Part shown: in pieces, positions 16,140 to 23,742 of the stretch
Layout of the letters: each line of letters begins with the position of its first letter
Position numbering within the stretch: position 1 is the stretch's first letter
Origin: Lachnospiraceae bacterium
Lineage (GTDB): Bacteria > Bacillota > Clostridia > Lachnospirales > Lachnospiraceae
DNA length: 64,000 nucleotides
Reading direction: 5' to 3'
Assembly: GCA_017517305.1 (NCBI GenBank)
Contig: JAFWZV010000019.1
Coordinates: 62,001 to 126,000 of the forward strand
The notes under the pieces: model-generated
Database searches by the model: none
The model's input: the letters and a program-made list of their open reading frames with translations, nothing else
What the model was told of the DNA's origin: nothing
Position numbers and translations under genes: made by a program

Positions 16140-17522
16140 TTATTTTTTTAGAAGAGAATCTCCAATAATATCAACGTTTCCAGCACCCATAGTTATCAAC
16201 AAATCATTTTTTTTGCAACTTTTTTCAACAAATTTTTCTATTGACAAAAAGTCGCCTATGTGTATAGCATTTCCACCCATAGAATTTATCTTTTCGCACA
16301 AATCTTTGGAGGAAACCATACCTGTATCCTTCTCTCTGGCAGCGTAGATATCTGCTAGAACTACGTGGTCTGCAGTGGATAAAACCTTAGCGAATTGGTC
16401 AAGCAATGCGTAGGTTCTGGTGTAGGTATGAGGCTGGAAGATAACCCAAAGCTCATCATGTGGAGTGTTCTTAGTTGCCTCAAGGGTAGCTGCAATCTCT
16501 GTAGGGTGATGTGCGTAATCATCTATTATTACGACACCATTTTTAGACACACCCTTATACTCATAACGTCTCTTTGCGCTGGTACATTCAAGTAGTCCAG
16601 ACTTTGTGTGTTCTAAGTTTAATTCTAGGAAGTCTGCCACAGCTATAACAGAAAGGGAGTTTACAACATTGTGAACTCCTGTGGAGTGAAGGTTGATAGT
16701 ATCAATGGCCTTACCATCCACATACAGTGTGTAGGAAGGGTGTCCCTCTTCATCAAATGTAATGTCCTTAGCTTGATATTTATTTCCATCCTTTAAACCA
16801 AAGGTTACTATATTACAGCTTAAATCCTTAGTTATGAAGTCCTTGTGCTCCATATCTCCGTTAATTACCAAAAGTCCATCCTTAGGAAGAATCTCAGCAA
16901 ATGTCTTAAAGGACTGTGCAATTTCCTCGATACCGCTGAAGAAATCTAAGTGATCCTCGTCAACATTTAGGATAATGCTGATGTATGGGTTGAAGGAGTG
17001 AAAGCTGTTAGTATACTCGCAGGCTTCTGTTACGAAGTAGTCAGAGTGTCCAACTCTAATATTTCCACCTATTGCATCAAGCATTCCTCCTATGGAGATA
17101 GTAGGATCTGTGTTGGCCTGAAGAAGCACATGGCTCATCATAGCAGTGGTTGTAGTCTTACCATGTGTACCACTTACTGCAATGCCGTACTTGTAGTTGC
17201 TCATAATCTGACCTAGTAGCTGCGCTCTAGTAAGCATAGGAATTTCCTTTGCAAGTACTGCCTGATATTCTTCGTTATCCTCCTTGATTGCTGCGGTGTA
17301 AACTACGAGGTCGATGTCGTCAGTTATATTTTCAGCAACCTGACCTATATTAAGCTTTACACCCTGAGCCTTAAGGGAATTAGTGATATCACTTTCCTTC
17401 ATATCCGAACCTGATACCTGAAAACCTTCACCTAGAAGAATTTCTGCTAAGCCACTCATGCTTATTCCACCGATACCCATAAAGTATACGTGGCAAGGCT
17501 TATTAAAATCTATATTATACAT
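16140..17522 (-). CDS. murC: UDP-N-acetylmuramate--L-alanine ligase
   Basis: 460 aa, normal MurC length. N-terminal Rossmann block VYFMGIGGISMSGLAEILL, ATP-binding VSGTHGKTTTTAMMSHVLL, the Mur central block NVDEDHLDFF, and C-terminal IDDYAHHPTEIAATL are all present and in order. The enzyme adds L-alanine to UDP-MurNAc in the cytosol, the first peptide step of peptidoglycan synthesis. It is on the minus strand, divergent from nadB and ending in its own terminator next to the DnaA boxes. No neighbouring mur gene is present. Confidence 0.96.
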   Translation of the reverse strand: MYNIDFNKPCHVYFMGIGGISMSGLAEILLGEGFQVSGSDMKESDITNSLKAQGVKLNIGQVAENITDDIDLVVYTAAIKEDNEEYQAVLAKEIPMLTRAQLLGQIMSNYKYGIAVSGTHGKTTTTAMMSHVLLQANTDPTISIGGMLDAIGGNIRVGHSDYFVTEACEYTNSFHSFNPYISIILNVDEDHLDFFSGIEEIAQSFKTFAEILPKDGLLVINGDMEHKDFITKDLSCNIVTFGLKDGNKYQAKDITFDEEGHPSYTLYVDGKAIDTINLHSTGVHNVVNSLSVIAVADFLELNLEHTKSGLLECTSAKRRYEYKGVSKNGVVIIDDYAHHPTEIAATLEATKNTPHDELWVIFQPHTYTRTYALLDQFAKVLSTADHVVLADIYAAREKDTGMVSSKDLCEKINSMGGNAIHIGDFLSIEKFVEKSCKKNDLLITMGAGNVDIIGDSLLKK

Positions 17523-17580
17523 ATTAAGTCACCGTCCTTAAAAAACCTCTTTCTTACTTAAAGTAGTATAGCACAATTCA

Positions 17581-17610
17581 TTGACATTACAACTATTTTA
17601 TGCCAATATT
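17581..17610 (+). promoter_or_regulatory. Possible promoter of nadB-nadC
   Basis: An exact TTGACA at 17581-17586 has a weak -10 candidate, AATATT, 18 bases on (17605-17610). If real, it excludes the in-frame ATG at 17600 as a start, because that ATG would lie upstream of the transcript. Confidence 0.4.
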
Positions 17611-17662
17611 AAGAGAGTTAAATCGTAGACTTTTCTATATTTTATGGAGATATTTTAAACAT

Positions 17663-19012
17663 ATGAGTAATGATTTTATAACTGAAGCAAATAACACAAT
17701 TATTGCAGATTCCTATGATGTAATAATAGTAGGTACGGGAGTGGCTGGTTTATTTACAGCGCTTTCCATTTCGCCAGAGCTAAAGATTCTTATGATTTCC
17801 AAGGACAAAATTAAAAATAGTGATTCATACCTTGCTCAGGGCGGAATATGTACTTTGAAGGAGCCGGCAGATTTTGATAGCTTCTTAGAGGATACTTTAA
17901 GAGCTGGGCGCTATGAGAATAAGGAAGAAACTGTCAGAGTTATGATAGAGAATTCACCTATGATAATGGACAGGCTTATAGAGTACGGAGTGCTCTTTGA
18001 TAAGGATAAGGATGGTGGCTTTGAGTACACTAGAGAGGGTGCTCACTCCACATACAGAATCCTTCACCACAAGGACGTGACAGGTAAGGAGATAACCAAC
18101 AAGCTTCTTAATAATGTAAGGGAGAGAGACAATATAACTCTCTGCGAATTTACTAAGATGCTTGACCTTATTATAGAAGATAATTCTTGTAAGGGTATAA
18201 TCTTAGCTGATGGTGTAAATGATGTGACTAAGGCAGTTTATGCCAGAGAGACAGTTCTTGCAACAGGGGGCATAGGCGGTTTATTTACCCACTCCACAAA
18301 CTTTAGACATATTACGGGAGATAGCTTTGCCCTGGCATTAAGACATGGTATTGAGCTTGAGAATATTAACTACATACAGATTCATCCTACATCACTTTAT
18401 GAGGTTAACAAGAATAGAAAGTTCCTTATCTCAGAGTCAGTTAGAGGTGAGGGAGGAATTCTTCTTAATAAGGCAGGGGAAAGATTCGTGGACGAGCTTC
18501 TTCCAAGAGATGTGGTAACTGAGGCTATACGTAAGCAGATGGAGATAGACGAGAGACCTTATGTAATGCTTTCCATAAAGCATATGCCTAAGGAGGAGAT
18601 ACTTAGACGTTTTCCTAACATTTACAGACATTGCTTAGAGGTGGGCTATGACCTATCAGTTGAGGACATTCCTGTAACACCTGCTCAGCATTACCTGATG
18701 GGTGGAATTATGGCGGATACCTATGGAAGAACTTCAGTGAAGAATTTATTTGCAGTTGGCGAGACTGCCTGCAATGGTGTTCATGGTGCTAACAGACTTG
18801 CCAGCAACTCACTCTTAGAAAGCCTTGTGTTTGCAGAGAGAGCAGGCTGGATTATCACTGAGGAGATAAATAATTTTGAGCTTTCCTGTCCGCAGGTTTC
18901 TATGGATAGATATGCTGATGTAGAGAACTGGGACAATGAGAATAGACAGCTTATATTAGAAGAGATTAAAAGAAGGGACGAGAATTTCTATGATAAATGG
19001 TGTAACAACTAG
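17663..19012 (+). CDS. nadB: L-aspartate oxidase (NAD synthesis)
   Basis: About 449 aa from the ATG at 17663, preceded by GGAGA at a rather long spacing. An in-frame ATG at 17600 would add 21 residues, but a TTGACA box sits there and family proteins begin close to the FAD loop. FAD-binding DVIIVGTGVAGLFTAL, substrate/FAD blocks LAQGGICTL, REGAHSTYRILHHKDVTG, QIHPTSLYE, SESVRGEGGILLN and GEVACNGVHGANRLASNS-type (here GETACNGVHGANRLAS) identify NadB. It converts L-aspartate to iminoaspartate, which NadA (not in this window) condenses to quinolinate. The coding region overlaps nadC by 23 bases. Confidence 0.93.
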   Translation: MSNDFITEANNTIIADSYDVIIVGTGVAGLFTALSISPELKILMISKDKIKNSDSYLAQGGICTLKEPADFDSFLEDTLRAGRYENKEETVRVMIENSPMIMDRLIEYGVLFDKDKDGGFEYTREGAHSTYRILHHKDVTGKEITNKLLNNVRERDNITLCEFTKMLDLIIEDNSCKGIILADGVNDVTKAVYARETVLATGGIGGLFTHSTNFRHITGDSFALALRHGIELENINYIQIHPTSLYEVNKNRKFLISESVRGEGGILLNKAGERFVDELLPRDVVTEAIRKQMEIDERPYVMLSIKHMPKEEILRRFPNIYRHCLEVGYDLSVEDIPVTPAQHYLMGGIMADTYGRTSVKNLFAVGETACNGVHGANRLASNSLLESLVFAERAGWIITEEINNFELSCPQVSMDRYADVENWDNENRQLILEEIKRRDENFYDKWCNN

Positions 19013-19847
19013 AGTAAATATTGATACATATATTATGAATGCAATCAGAGAGGATATTACCTCTGAGGATGTAACTACTAATGCTATTATGCCAGAGGCA
19101 AGACAGGGTAAGGCAGACCTTATCTGTAAGGAGGATGGTATAATCTGTGGACTTGAGGTGTTTAAGAGAACCTTTGAGCTTCTTGATGACACTGCAGTTT
19201 TCGAAGCATACGTTAAGGACGGAGATGAGGTTAAGAAGGGACAGCTTATGGGTGTTATAAAGGGTGACATTAAGGCCCTTTTATCCGGCGAGAGAACAGC
19301 TCTTAACTACCTTCAGAGGATGAGTGGAATTGCTACATATACCAGAATGTACGCAAAGGAGCTTGAGGGCAAGAAGACTAAGCTTCTTGATACTCGTAAG
19401 ACAACTCCTAATATGCGTCCTTTCGAGAAGTACGCAGTTAAGGTTGGGGGTGGCACAAACCACAGATATAACCTTTCAGATGGAGTACTTATAAAGGATA
19501 ACCACATTGGTGCAGCAGGAAGCATCACTAAGGCTGTTGCTATGGCTAAGGAATATGCACCATTTGTAAGAAAGATTGAGGTTGAGGTTGAAACCTTAGA
19601 GCAACTTGATGAGGCACTTGCTGCAGGCGCAGATATCATTATGCTTGACAACATGGATAACGATACCATGAAAGAGGCAGTAAGAAGAGTTGCAGGCAAG
19701 GCAGAGACAGAGTGCTCTGGAAATGTTACTGCAGAGAGACTTGCAGAGATAGCAGAGATTGGCGTGGATTACGTGTCATCAGGTGCACTTACACATTCAG
19801 CTCCTATCATGGATATTAGTCTTAAGAATTTGGTGCCGGTTGAGTAA
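18990..19847 (+). CDS. nadC: Quinolinate phosphoribosyltransferase
   Basis: 285 aa, normal length. Typical blocks are AIREDITSEDVTTNAI, SGERTALNYLQRMSGIAT, LDTRKTTPNMRPFEKYAVKVGGG with NHRYNLSDGVLIKDNH, KIEVEVETL, DIIMLDNMD, and the C-terminal VDYVSSGALTHSAP. It makes nicotinate mononucleotide from quinolinate and PRPP, with loss of CO2, in the cytosol. Its start lies inside the end of nadB (23-base overlap), so translation is probably coupled. nadA is absent from the pair. Confidence 0.96.
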   Translation: MINGVTTRVNIDTYIMNAIREDITSEDVTTNAIMPEARQGKADLICKEDGIICGLEVFKRTFELLDDTAVFEAYVKDGDEVKKGQLMGVIKGDIKALLSGERTALNYLQRMSGIATYTRMYAKELEGKKTKLLDTRKTTPNMRPFEKYAVKVGGGTNHRYNLSDGVLIKDNHIGAAGSITKAVAMAKEYAPFVRKIEVEVETLEQLDEALAAGADIIMLDNMDNDTMKEAVRRVAGKAETECSGNVTAERLAEIAEIGVDYVSSGALTHSAPIMDISLKNLVPVE

Positions 19848-19850
19848 GCT

Positions 19851-20144
19851 ATGGGATTATATTATAAAACTAACACAATTAAAACTAAAAAGGGTATGAC
19901 TACTATGTTGATACATTGTAGCAGCTGTACTAATGAAAGGGCATGGCATCTCATCCAAAGCACTAACTGGTTTTGTCTTCTTGTTATACCAATATTTCCT
20001 ACAAGTAGCTATAAATATATAGAGTGTCCTTGCTGTGGAAAGCGAATTGATATTAATAAGCGTAATAAGGAAAGAATAGACAGACTGTTTGACAAGGCAA
20101 TATTTGGAAGTGTCAAAGTGTATTATATGCATGAGCTGTTGTAG
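19851..20144 (+). CDS. Small zinc-ribbon protein
   Basis: 97 aa. Two cysteine pairs flank a hydrophobic hairpin: IHCSSCTNERAWHL, then NWFCLLVIPIFPTSSYKYIECPCCGKRIDI. This is the pattern of short zinc-ribbon proteins in which the middle WF...IPIFP segment packs against the ribbon. It follows nadC by three bases and may be translated from the same message. The ATG at 19851 has no strong ribosome site, and an internal ATG near 19905 is an alternative start. Function unknown. Confidence 0.6.
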   Translation: MGLYYKTNTIKTKKGMTTMLIHCSSCTNERAWHLIQSTNWFCLLVIPIFPTSSYKYIECPCCGKRIDINKRNKERIDRLFDKAIFGSVKVYYMHELL

Positions 20145-20160
20145 ATAATATTAGTAAAGT

Positions 20161-20190
20161 AAAGGTCGGGAGCAAAGCACTCGACCTTTT
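20161..20190 (+). terminator. Terminator after the zinc-ribbon gene
   Basis: AAAGGTCG (20161-20168) pairs with CGACCTTT (20182-20189), with further pairing of AGC/GC inside. T4 follows. Confidence 0.7.
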
Positions 20191-20207
20191 CATAAATGGA
20201 GAAGAAA

Positions 20208-20480
20208 ATGAATAAAAAGAAATTAGTACTTACAATTATAATAGATATGGTGGCTTTAGTTCTTTTCTTTTGGGCGGTTTATGTTCTTATGTTTAAGGAT
20301 TTGAGTCAGTGGCAGAGTAATTTTGCTACGGCACTTTGTGTCATATCATTGCCTGTATTTTTTTACAGTATATTTACCCAGCTTACCTTTAAGAAGTATG
20401 GAGATATGCAGAAGCAGGATGAGAAGCGCTGGGATAAGGAAGAGGAAGCTTTGAAAGATGAATCGAATAATAACGAATAA
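20208..20480 (+). CDS. Small two-TM membrane protein, hypothetical
   Basis: 90 aa from the ATG at 20208, chosen because GGAGA (20198-20202) is correctly spaced for it; the ATG at 20196 has no ribosome site. Two hydrophobic helices (about 6-28 and 38-59) are followed by a charged tail (YGDMQKQDEKRWDKEEEALK). The DNA for that tail is one copy of the 47-bp repeat found again at 22323-22369. I do not recognise a family. Confidence 0.6.
   Translation: MNKKKLVLTIIIDMVALVLFFWAVYVLMFKDLSQWQSNFATALCVISLPVFFYSIFTQLTFKKYGDMQKQDEKRWDKEEEALKDESNNNE
20397..20443 (+). repeat. 47-bp direct repeat, left copy
   Basis: The 47 bases starting TATGGAGATATGCAG are identical to 22323-22369. This copy is the in-frame 3' part of the small membrane-protein gene. 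The two copies bound the HTH/ORF6N cassette. Confidence 0.9.
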
Positions 20481-20528
20481 ATAATGATGTAATTAGTATG
20501 GAAATTGTATATAAGAACATTATAGATA

Positions 20529-20562
20529 CCCTCTTTAGCGTGTTCACTAAAGAGGGATTTTT
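20529..20562 (+). terminator. Terminator after the small membrane-protein gene
   Basis: CCCTCTTTAG (20529-20538) pairs perfectly with CTAAAGAGGG (20547-20556), followed by ATTTTTATATATTT. Confidence 0.85.
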
Positions 20563-20574
20563 ATATATTTCAAA

Positions 20575-20628
20575 ATACACATTGTGTATACTGGAATGAT
20601 GTGATATGATGATTACACAATGTGTAAT
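20575..20628 (+). promoter_or_regulatory. Promoter flanked by two palindromic operators (HTH/ORF6N operon)
   Basis: Operator 1, ATACACATTGTGTAT (20575-20589), and operator 2, ATTACACAATGTGTAAT (20612-20628), are perfect palindromes with the shared core TACACA-N-TGTGTA. Their centres are 38 bases apart. Between and overlapping them is a promoter: TTGTGT (20582-20587), 17 bases, TATGAT (20605-20610). Operator 1 covers the -35 and operator 2 covers the start point near 20617. This arrangement suggests repression, most simply by the HTH protein encoded next. Confidence 0.75.
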
Positions 20629-20644
20629 ATGAGGAGGAGAATGT

Positions 20645-20857
20645 ATGGACCAAAGCAAAAAAATAAAAGAATTAAGAGAGAGCACAGGCATGAATCGTAA
20701 AGAGTTTTGTGATTACTTTCAGATACCATATAGGACAGTTACTGAATGGGAGAGGGATAACAGACATGCTCCAGAGTATGTGATTAGATTGTTGGAGTAT
20801 TATATAAGGATGGAGAAGATGGGGAAGGAAGAAAAAGGAGGAAAACGCATTGAGTGA
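20645..20857 (+). CDS. Small XRE-type helix-turn-helix regulator
   Basis: 70 aa. A single HTH domain (MNRKEFCDYFQIPYRTVTEWERD) fills most of the protein, followed by a basic tail. A GAGGAGGAG site precedes the ATG. It overlaps the start of the ORF6N gene by eight bases, so the two are co-translated. The twin palindromes at its promoter suggest autoregulation. Such short HTH proteins often act as antitoxin-like or immunity regulators, but that role is inference here. Confidence 0.75.
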   Translation: MDQSKKIKELRESTGMNRKEFCDYFQIPYRTVTEWERDNRHAPEYVIRLLEYYIRMEKMGKEEKGGKRIE

Positions 20858-21881
20858 TGGAGTAACAAAAGAAATATCTATTATTGATGAAAGAACAGTG
20901 CATGAGAAAATATATACCATTCGCGGACAAAAAGTTATGTTGGATTTTGAATTGGCAGAGATATATGGATATACAACAAAAGCTTTTAATCAGCAAGTGA
21001 AAAACAATATAGAAAGATTTGATGAGGACTTTCGTTTTAAATTGACAAAAGAGGAATATGAAAACTTGAGGTCAAAAAATTTGACCTCAAGTTGGGGAGG
21101 CACTAGATATTTGCCATATGCATTTACTGAGCAAGGTGTGTATATGTTGATGACTGTACTAAAAGGAGAGCTGGCTATAAGTCAAAGTAAATCGTTAATT
21201 AGAATATTTAAGAAAATGAAAGACTATATCATTGAAAATCAGAATCTTACTGGTCAAAGAGAGTTTCTTCAACTGTCTGTACAGATATCTAACAATATAA
21301 ATAAAACAATGGAATTACAATCAAACTTAAATGATATTGAAGATAAAATGGCTGTTGTGATAGATACATTGAATGACGTAGTGACTCATTCAGAATTGTC
21401 AGAAATGATGGATGAATTTGGTGAACCAAAAATAAAAAGAGGCTATCTTGTGTTAAATGGTCAGCCATTTAGTGCGGATATTGCATACGAAAAAATCTAT
21501 TCTGAAGCAGAAAAAAGTATATATATCGTCGATAATTATATAGGTTTGAGAACTTTGGAATTGTTAGTTAATGTTTCGGACAATGTAGACGTCATAATTT
21601 TTAGCGATAATTTAGGGAAAGCATTGCGCAAAAAAGTATATGATGATTTTTGTAAGGAATACCCATTGAAGAATATTGAACTGCGTAGTTCAGGAGGGGT
21701 TTTTCATGATAGATACATAATTATTGATTATGGAACTGATAGTGAAAGAATATATTTGTGTGGAGCATCTTCAAAGGATGCTGGTGCACGTGTTACTTCT
21801 ATAGTTGAAGATCAAGATAGAAGTAAGTATACATCAATGATAAAGTTATTATTAAAAAATGCCATACTGACCTTAAAATAA
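20850..21881 (+). CDS. ORF6N-domain protein with C-terminal PLD-like domain
   Basis: 343 aa, starting at TTG 20850, chosen because AGGAGG (20836-20841) lies eight bases upstream. Residues about 14-100 are an ORF6N (KilA-N-related, phage-type DNA-binding) domain: YTIRGQKVMLDFELAEIYG, then RFDEDFRFKLTKEEYENL, then YLPYAFTEQGVYML. A helical region (about 120-185) looks like a coiled coil. The C-terminal third resembles a phospholipase-D-type nuclease lobe: SIYIVDNYIGLRTLELL, FHDRYIIIDYG (HxxRYxxxD, Arg where HKD enzymes have Lys), and YLCGASSKDAG. Only one such motif is present, so a dimer would be needed for a full active site. A phage-related or anti-phage function is plausible but unproven. 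Confidence 0.78.
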   Translation: MSDGVTKEISIIDERTVHEKIYTIRGQKVMLDFELAEIYGYTTKAFNQQVKNNIERFDEDFRFKLTKEEYENLRSKNLTSSWGGTRYLPYAFTEQGVYMLMTVLKGELAISQSKSLIRIFKKMKDYIIENQNLTGQREFLQLSVQISNNINKTMELQSNLNDIEDKMAVVIDTLNDVVTHSELSEMMDEFGEPKIKRGYLVLNGQPFSADIAYEKIYSEAEKSIYIVDNYIGLRTLELLVNVSDNVDVIIFSDNLGKALRKKVYDDFCKEYPLKNIELRSSGGVFHDRYIIIDYGTDSERIYLCGASSKDAGARVTSIVEDQDRSKYTSMIKLLLKNAILTLK

Positions 21882-22069
21882 AAAAGAAACGAGTGGCCCG
21901 CTTGAGTGGTAGACTGTATGGTGAACCCCCATTCCTTTTTACAAAGTATATCACTGAATTAAAAAAACTCAAGAATACTTTTTAAAATGTATTTATGTTT
22001 AAAAAACACCAAATCTATCCATAATATACTATATTGGAAAATCAAAAACAGTATAAGGGAGAAAAACAA

Positions 22070-22348
22070 ATGAAAATATGTGAAAAATGTGGAACTCACA
22101 ACAGTGATTCCAGAACAAAATGTGAAGAGTGTGGAGGCAAGTTTAGACAGCTAGAGGAATGGGAGCTCCCTAAGAAGGAGAAAAATGTTGTTCTTAGCAT
22201 GTTGATGATTGTTTTGATGAGTATAGGAGCAGCACTAGCTATAGCGTTGTTGTATGTTTTAGCTAAGTACGTATTATTTATAGAAGGATATGATACTGAT
22301 AGGGAGGCTGCATCTACATATCTATGGAGATATGCAGAAGCAGGATGA
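22070..22348 (+). CDS. Small zinc-ribbon one-TM protein with chimeric C-terminus
   Basis: 92 aa from the ATG at 22070, preceded by AAGGGAG at good spacing; a TTG at 22034 is less likely. Residues 1-22 form a zinc ribbon (ICEKCGTHNSDSRTKCEEC), and one helix follows (about 39-63). The last ten codons (YLWRYAEAG) come from the second copy of the 47-bp repeat read out of its original frame, so the natural C-terminus was probably lost in a rearrangement. The 190 bases before it (21882-22069) hold nothing I can identify. Confidence 0.55.
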   Translation: MKICEKCGTHNSDSRTKCEECGGKFRQLEEWELPKKEKNVVLSMLMIVLMSIGAALAIALLYVLAKYVLFIEGYDTDREAASTYLWRYAEAG

Positions 22349-22369
22349 GAAGCGCTGGGATAAGGAAGA
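22323..22369 (+). repeat. 47-bp direct repeat, right copy
   Basis: Identical to 20397-20443. In the frame used by the left copy it would read YGDMQKQDEKRWDKE and then diverge to a stop after nine more codons. Here it lies out of frame at the end of the zinc-ribbon gene. Confidence 0.9.
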
Positions 22370-22374
22370 TAATG

Positions 22375-22407
22375 AAAAGTCCGCTACGAATATGTAGCGG
22401 ACTTTTT
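22375..22407. terminator. Bidirectional terminator between cassette and lacI-type gene
   Basis: AAAAGTCCGCTAC (22375-22387) pairs perfectly with 22394-22406 around GAATAT. It serves both converging transcripts. Confidence 0.9.
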
Positions 22408-22412
22408 CATTG

Positions 22413-23435
22413 TTATCTGTCAAGGGAACTGCTTTCTCTTACCACTAGATGATGAGGTACGATAATTTTGGTAGCCATAAGATTAGGATTCTCGATATGG
22501 TTAATCATTTGCGATGCAGCTTCAATTCCTAATTGATAGGAGTTTACGTCTATGGATGTAAGCTTTGGTGTAGCAAGCTTAGCAATAAGTGAATTGTTAA
22601 ATGATACTATAGCTATATCTTTAGGTATTGAAAGCTTAAGTTCTTCACATATATCCTCCAAAGTGAAGGCAAGAATATCATCACATACAACGATAGCTGT
22701 TGGTCTGTCATCACTGCTTAAAAGCTGGTTAATAGCTTTAATTTGATCTTTTTTCTTAAATGGTAGCTCCTGGCAGTAGTCTGGATTAATGGCAATACCA
22801 TTCATGGTAAGAGCTAGCTGATATCCGGCACGTCTGTCTGCTGAGAACATTAAGCTGTTGTCGCCTCCTAAGTAGGCGATTTTTTTATGTCCCTGTTTAA
22901 TAAGATGCTCTGTGGCCTCCTGGGCTGCCAAAATATTATCGTTATCTATGTATATGGTTTGATTGATGTTTTGATATGCCTTTCCTATTAAAACATATAA
23001 AAAACCCTCATTATATAGATGGTTGATAACAATGTCATCCTGCTTGGAGTAAAGTACTATAAAACCATCAACCTGACCGCTACGAGACATTGTTTTTATT
23101 ACAGATAGAAGCTCCTCCTCTGTATTTCCTGTAACCACTGTATTTATATATTGTTTCTGATTGCAGAATGAGCTAATACCCCTAATTGCCTCGAGGTAAA
23201 ATGAATTCTCGTAGGTTTCTCTGGCTGATGGTGGGAGTACAATTCCTATGGTTCTAGAGTTTTGACTGGCAAGATTGCTGGCTTGAAAATTTGGCTCATA
23301 GCCAAGTTTTTGCATAGCTTGTCTAACCTTTTCCTTAGTTTCTTCGCTTATGGAAGGGTGGTCCTTGCAGGTTCTTGACACTGTGGAAGGCGAAACACCT
23401 GCTAATTGAGCCACATCCTTTATAGTAACTGCCAT
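22413..23435 (-). CDS. LacI-family repressor, likely of the maltose-type PTS operon
   Basis: 340 aa. The N-terminal LacI HTH is clear (TIKDVAQLAGVSPSTVSRTC, then the hinge helix region GYEPNFQASNLASQ). A periplasmic-binding-protein-like effector domain follows (TIGIVLPPSARETYENSFY, KKIAYLGGDNSLMFSADRRAGY, VVCDDILAFTLEDI). It is transcribed away from the PTS operon. Several LacI-type palindromes with GCAAACGTTTGC cores lie in the shared intergenic region. It most likely represses the PTS-malQ operon until a sugar or sugar phosphate binds. A GGAGG site precedes the ATG. Confidence 0.9.
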   Translation of the reverse strand: MAVTIKDVAQLAGVSPSTVSRTCKDHPSISEETKEKVRQAMQKLGYEPNFQASNLASQNSRTIGIVLPPSARETYENSFYLEAIRGISSFCNQKQYINTVVTGNTEEELLSVIKTMSRSGQVDGFIVLYSKQDDIVINHLYNEGFLYVLIGKAYQNINQTIYIDNDNILAAQEATEHLIKQGHKKIAYLGGDNSLMFSADRRAGYQLALTMNGIAINPDYCQELPFKKKDQIKAINQLLSSDDRPTAIVVCDDILAFTLEDICEELKLSIPKDIAIVSFNNSLIAKLATPKLTSIDVNSYQLGIEAASQMINHIENPNLMATKIIVPHHLVVRESSSLDR

Positions 23436-23585
23436 AATATCCTCCTAAATATTGTAATTCAAAATAATTGCCATAAAATATTATATGTAAAGAAAATATA
23501 TATAAGTGTATAATAGGTTTATACTGAGTATTTTATGCAAACAAAAATCAAAAGTCAATCAAATTGCGCAAAAGTTTCGTGAAAT

Positions 23586-23605
23586 TGTGCAAACGTTTGC
23601 GCAAA
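23586..23605. promoter_or_regulatory. LacI-type operator, upstream site
   Basis: TTGTGCAAACGTTTGCGCAA is a 20-base palindrome with one mismatch and a perfect GCAAACGTTTGC centre. It lies about 50 bases upstream of the PTS -35 and could form a loop with the site at 23685-23698. The partially matching TTGCGCAAAAGTTTCG nearby may be a third, weaker site. Confidence 0.7.
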
Positions 23606-23652
23606 AATGTGTAAAAATATAGAAAAAAATTGAAAAACAAGGAAAAAAAGGG

Positions 23653-23698
23653 TTGCAATTCTCAAAATACCGTATTATAATCAGTGCAAACGGTTGCA
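23653..23698 (+). promoter_or_regulatory. PTS operon promoter with operator over the start point
   Basis: TTGCAA (23653-23658), 17 bases, TATAAT (23676-23681). TGCAAACGGTTGCA (23685-23698) covers the expected start at about 23688. It is a LacI-type site resembling the upstream palindrome. Another half-matching site, TTGCACAAAGTTGCGT, follows. These sites account for most of the 307-base gap 23436-23742. Confidence 0.75.
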
Positions 23699-23742
23699 TA
23701 GAATTGCACAAAGTTGCGTAAATAAAAAAGGAGGAGAGAACA

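Noticed and set aside
17600-17662. Upstream ATG (17600) as the nadB start
   Set aside because: It overlaps a TTGACA promoter box and has no ribosome site. The added 21 residues do not resemble the NadB N-terminus.
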